Assembly (NCBI RefSeq): GCF_001425705.1
Contig: NZ_LMDC01000001.1
Location: 1,410,486-1,474,485 of the forward strand
Source of the DNA: Pelomonas sp. Root1217
GTDB taxonomy: Bacteria; Pseudomonadota; Gammaproteobacteria; Burkholderiales; Burkholderiaceae_C
DNA: 64,000 nt
Direction of reading: 5' to 3'
Part shown: positions 61,407-64,000 of the stretch, piece after piece
Layout of the letters: every line of letters starts with the position of its first letter
How positions within the stretch are numbered: position 1 is the first letter of the stretch
The notes under the pieces: model-generated
Databases searched by the model: none
Told to the model about the DNA's origin: nothing
What the model saw: only the letters and a program-made list of their open reading frames with translations
Position numbers and translations under genes: made by a program

Positions 61407-62609
61407 ATGAAAAAAGCCACTCTGGCAGTCGCCGCTCTGGCCGCTTGCACCTCTTCCGCTTGGGCCCAGTCCAGCGTGACCCTGTACGGCATCGTGGACG
61501 CCGCCGCGCGTTACACCACCAACGTCAATCCCGGTGTTGCGCCAAAGCAATTGATCCCTGGCGGCATGTCGCAAAGCCGTCTGGGTGTGAACGTCATCGA
61601 AGACATGGGCGGCGGCCTCAAGGCTCTGGCGAACATGGAACATCGCCTCAGTTCCGATACCGGCGCGGTCGCCGCCGCGGACTTCTGGCGCCAGGCATGG
61701 GTTGGCCTGCAGTCGAATGAACTGGGCCAGATCCGCCTCGGTCGTCAATACAACATCCTGTTCGACCTCTACACGTCGTCCTTCGCGTCCTTCCGCTATT
61801 CGCCCTATATCGAGGCTTACAAGCCCGAGATCGGCATGTCTATGGCGGCGCGTCAGGACAATATGGTCAAGTACCTGGCCCAGTTCGGCAGCTTCTATGC
61901 CGAAGTCCAGGTGAGCGCAGGCGAGGCCCAGAGCGGTGCCGCTGCCGCGCTGCCGAACAAGACCATTGGCGGCTTGGTCCGCTACAACGACGGCAAGTTC
62001 GGTGCGGGTGGTGCCTACCTGCAAGCGACGGAGCAAACCGGCAAGAAGATCAAGGCGATGGTGCTGGGTGCGTCCTACACACAAGGCCCGCTGTATGTTC
62101 ACGCTTCGTGGGGCGAGAACAAGTTTGAGAACCCCTTTACGCTGCTGAATCAAACCAGCGCCGGGGCGTTTGCTGCTTCAGCGGCACCCGGTTCGCCCGC
62201 CAACATTGCGTTGACGACTCGCGGTGCGTACACCAGCGGCATTCTGGGCGCCAACGTCTTCAATACGGACTCGGCCGACATCAAGAAGCGCACCATGATC
62301 ATGTTTGGTGCAACTTATCAGCTGACCCCGCAGCTGAATATTGGTGCCAACGCCTGGCTGACCGAGCAAACGCACTACGGCACGGCGCAGAATCTGGCAG
62401 CTCCGTTTGCGAATGCTCTGGGCTTCGCGACAAACGCCAACACCAAGTCCAAGGCCAACTTCTTCGCCGTCGTCCTCGACTACGCCTTCTCCAAGCGTAC
62501 GGACGCCTACCTGGAAATGGACTACACCAAGCTCAAGGGCGAGGTGCTCTTCCTGAACAACGCTGTCAAGCGTGGTGGCGCGATGGTCGGTCTGCGTCAC
62601 CGCTTCTGA
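61407..62609 (+). CDS. Outer-membrane porin, second Burkholderia-type paralogue
   Basis: 400 residues from the ATG at 61407, with AGGAGA (61393-61398) upstream. Signal peptide 'MKKATLAVAALAACTSSAWA', then 'QSSVTLYGIVDAAARYTTN', 'GGGLKALANMEHRL' and 'QIRLGRQYNILFDLY'; it ends in Phe ('GLRHRF'). It is 60 residues longer than the upstream porin and differs through the surface-loop regions, so the two probably have different selectivity. Its own leader (61293-61406) suggests separate control. Confidence 0.94.
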   Translation: MKKATLAVAALAACTSSAWAQSSVTLYGIVDAAARYTTNVNPGVAPKQLIPGGMSQSRLGVNVIEDMGGGLKALANMEHRLSSDTGAVAAADFWRQAWVGLQSNELGQIRLGRQYNILFDLYTSSFASFRYSPYIEAYKPEIGMSMAARQDNMVKYLAQFGSFYAEVQVSAGEAQSGAAAALPNKTIGGLVRYNDGKFGAGGAYLQATEQTGKKIKAMVLGASYTQGPLYVHASWGENKFENPFTLLNQTSAGAFAASAAPGSPANIALTTRGAYTSGILGANVFNTDSADIKKRTMIMFGATYQLTPQLNIGANAWLTEQTHYGTAQNLAAPFANALGFATNANTKSKANFFAVVLDYAFSKRTDAYLEMDYTKLKGEVLFLNNAVKRGGAMVGLRHRF

Positions 62610-62644
62610 TGCCGATGCGAGGCTTCGGCCTCGCGAAGCGTCTC

Positions 62645-62672
62645 AACGGGCCGCGAAAGCGGCCCGTTTTCT
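62645..62672 (+). terminator. Rho-independent terminator of the second porin gene
   Basis: AACGGGCCGC-GAAA-GCGGCCCGTT followed by TTTCTTT, about 35 bases after the stop. Confidence 0.88.
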
Positions 62673-62766
62673 TTGGCGGCTCAGGCTCAGGGTGCTAGGG
62701 CTTTCCCGGGAAGCTCCGGCTCCCGCACTTCGCCATGATCCCGCCTTCGCGCCGCGCAAAGTCTTC

Positions 62767-63744
62767 ATGCTGGTCTTCATTCTTCGCCGCCTCGTCCAGG
62801 CTCTCGTCGTCATGCTGACGGTGGCCTTCATCGCCTTCATGCTGTTTCAGTACGTGGGCGACCCGGTCACGAATTTGCTGGGCCAGGATGCGACCGAAGA
62901 GCAGCGCATCGCCTTGCGCAAGGATCTCGGCCTGGACCAGCCCTTTCCCGTGCAATTCGCGCGTTTCGCTGTCAACGCGGCCCAAGGTGAATTCGGCATC
63001 AGCCTGCGCCAGGGCCGCAAGGTTTCAAGCCTCATCGTCGAGCGCTTTCCGGCGACGCTGGAGCTCGCTCTCGTTGCCGGCCTGATCGCGCTCGGCCTGG
63101 GCATCCCGCTGGGCGTCTACGCGGCACTGCGCCGCGGCAAGGCGAGTGCACAACTGCTGATGACGGGCACGCTGTTCGGTGTCAGCCTGCCCAATTTCGT
63201 CATCGGCATCGTGCTGATCTGGGTCTTCGCGGTCGAACTCAAATGGTTGCCGAGCTTCGGCCGCGGTGAGGTCGTTGCCCTGGGAACGTGGACTTCGGGC
63301 CTGCTGACGCGGGACGGCCTGCTGCACCTCGTCTTGCCGGCCTTCACGCTGTCGGCCTTCCAGCTGACGCTGATCATGCGGCTCGTGCGCGCCGAGATGC
63401 TGGAGGTGCTGCGCACCGACTACATCCGCTTTGCCCGCGCCCGCGGCCTGACGGACCGCAGCGTCTACTTCGGCCATGCGCTGAAGAACACGCTGGTGCC
63501 CGTCATCACGATCACCGGCCTGCAACTCGGCTCGTTGATTGCGTTCGCCATCATCACCGAGCAGGTCTTCCAGTGGCCCGGCATGGGCCTGCTCTTCATC
63601 CAGGCCGTGCAGTTCGCCGACATCCCTGTGATGGCTGCCTATCTCTGCCTGATCTCGCTGATCTTCGTCGTCATCAATCTCGGCGTTGACCTCCTCTATT
63701 TCGCCGTCGATCCGCGCCTGCGCGTCGAAGGCAAAGCGCATTGA
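62767..63744 (+). CDS. Peptide/nickel-type ABC transporter permease (DppB family)
   Basis: 325 residues from the ATG at 62767. 'MLVFILRRLVQALVVMLTVAFIAFMLF' is the DppB-type N-terminal helix, followed by the large periplasmic loop and five further helices. The ATPase-contact EAA loop is near 'DYIRFARARGLTDRSVYFGHALKNTLVPVI'. It forms a heterodimer with the DppC-type permease whose gene begins three bases later. The substrate (dipeptide, oligopeptide, nickel or glutathione) cannot be decided from the permease. Confidence 0.92.
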   Translation: MLVFILRRLVQALVVMLTVAFIAFMLFQYVGDPVTNLLGQDATEEQRIALRKDLGLDQPFPVQFARFAVNAAQGEFGISLRQGRKVSSLIVERFPATLELALVAGLIALGLGIPLGVYAALRRGKASAQLLMTGTLFGVSLPNFVIGIVLIWVFAVELKWLPSFGRGEVVALGTWTSGLLTRDGLLHLVLPAFTLSAFQLTLIMRLVRAEMLEVLRTDYIRFARARGLTDRSVYFGHALKNTLVPVITITGLQLGSLIAFAIITEQVFQWPGMGLLFIQAVQFADIPVMAAYLCLISLIFVVINLGVDLLYFAVDPRLRVEGKAH

Positions 63745-63746
63745 CC

Positions 63747-64000
63747 ATGGCAGTCGACGCCAATCCCAATCCCACCCCGTCGGCATCCGCGCTGCGCGGC
63801 TTCTTCGACGGCGACGTCTGGCATTCCTTCCGAAATTCGCCGGTTGCGATGCTGGCTGCCGCCATTGCGCTGGTCTGCCTTGTCTGCGCGCTGTTTGCGG
63901 AGTTTGTGGCGCCCCACAACCCTTTTGACCTGGCGACGCTGGAACTGATGGACTCGCTGAAGCCTCCGGCATGGGTCGATGGCGGCGAAGCCAAGTACCG
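63747..64000 (+). CDS. DppC-type ABC transporter permease, 3' truncated by window end
   Basis: The frame starts with ATG at 63747 and is open to the last base (84 complete codons, 'MAVDANPNPTPSASALRGFF' first). The segment 'WHSFRNSPVAMLAAAIALVC' starts the first membrane helix, and 'FAEFVAPHNPFDL' after it is the typical DppC pattern. It is the partner of the DppB-type permease immediately upstream. The remainder lies outside the window. Confidence 0.88.
   Translation, partial: MAVDANPNPTPSASALRGFFDGDVWHSFRNSPVAMLAAAIALVCLVCALFAEFVAPHNPFDLATLELMDSLKPPAWVDGGEAKY

Noticed and set aside
1-64000. Search for tRNA, rRNA, CRISPR arrays, prophage, integrase/attachment sites and insertion sequences
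   Set aside because: No cloverleaf-like segment, repeat-spacer array, transposase or integrase reading was recognised; nothing to support such features.

Overview
This is a GC-rich, gene-dense chromosomal segment from a Gram-negative proteobacterium. The most likely source is a member of the Burkholderiales, probably close to Rubrivivax, Roseateles or Leptothrix. That placement is inferred from two tandem Burkholderia-type porins, the gene order rplM-rpsI-erpA then anmK, an M23 peptidase and tyrS, an imuA-imuB-dnaE2 mutasome operon, a complete type II secretion locus with divergent gspC, and the quinone hydroxylase gene coq7. I see no rRNA, tRNA, CRISPR array, prophage or intact insertion sequence.

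Layout. 1-5.4 kb: a truncated lipoprotein, a divergent Lrp regulator/EamA exporter pair, an SRPBCC protein, a PhyH-type dioxygenase, a BON-domain membrane protein and a small hypothetical. 5.4-11.4 kb (minus strand): glmU, a DUF4136 lipoprotein, then a tight run msrP-msrQ-[FAD oxidoreductase/FolB fusion]-ttcA. 11.5-15.2 kb: two overlapping receiver/histidine kinase genes. 15.4-21.0 kb: the SOS mutasome imuA-imuB-dnaE2 behind a near-consensus LexA box. 21.0-24.4 kb: a VOC protein, SrkA-type kinase, DUF2726 protein and GNAT acetyltransferase. 24.4-32 kb: rplM-rpsI, erpA, an MFS exporter, anmK with an M23 endopeptidase, tyrS and a small membrane protein. 32-39.5 kb: a tricorn-like protease, then a tightly coupled operon DUF4331-lipoprotein-TPR-HupE. 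39.5-43.6 kb: a 5'-nucleotidase, a DUF3455 lipoprotein and a CBS/CGL reverse transsulfuration pair. 43.6-44.7 kb: decayed gltI/gltK remnants ending in a multi-hairpin repeat. 44.7-55.9 kb: T2SS genes gspG-H-I-J-K-L-M-N-D-E-F on the minus strand, with gspC divergent. 55.9-64 kb: a divergent CobT homologue, ilvA, a candidate small RNA, an OsmC protein, coq7, two porins and the start of a peptide-type ABC importer.

Functional themes. Several neighbourhoods concern envelope upkeep and oxidative repair: MsrPQ, ErpA, AnmK with M23, the T2SS and porins. The parts most worth a second look are the oxidoreductase/FolB fusion in the msrPQ operon, a roughly 90-nt candidate sRNA with exposed CCUCC motifs between ilvA and osmC, the DUF4331/HupE envelope operon of unknown function (with an EF-hand-like loop in HupE), the kinase with a degenerate receiver, the orphan CobT with altered motifs, and the gltIK graveyard with its structured repeat. 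All family calls come from reading motifs in the translated sequence; no database search was run.
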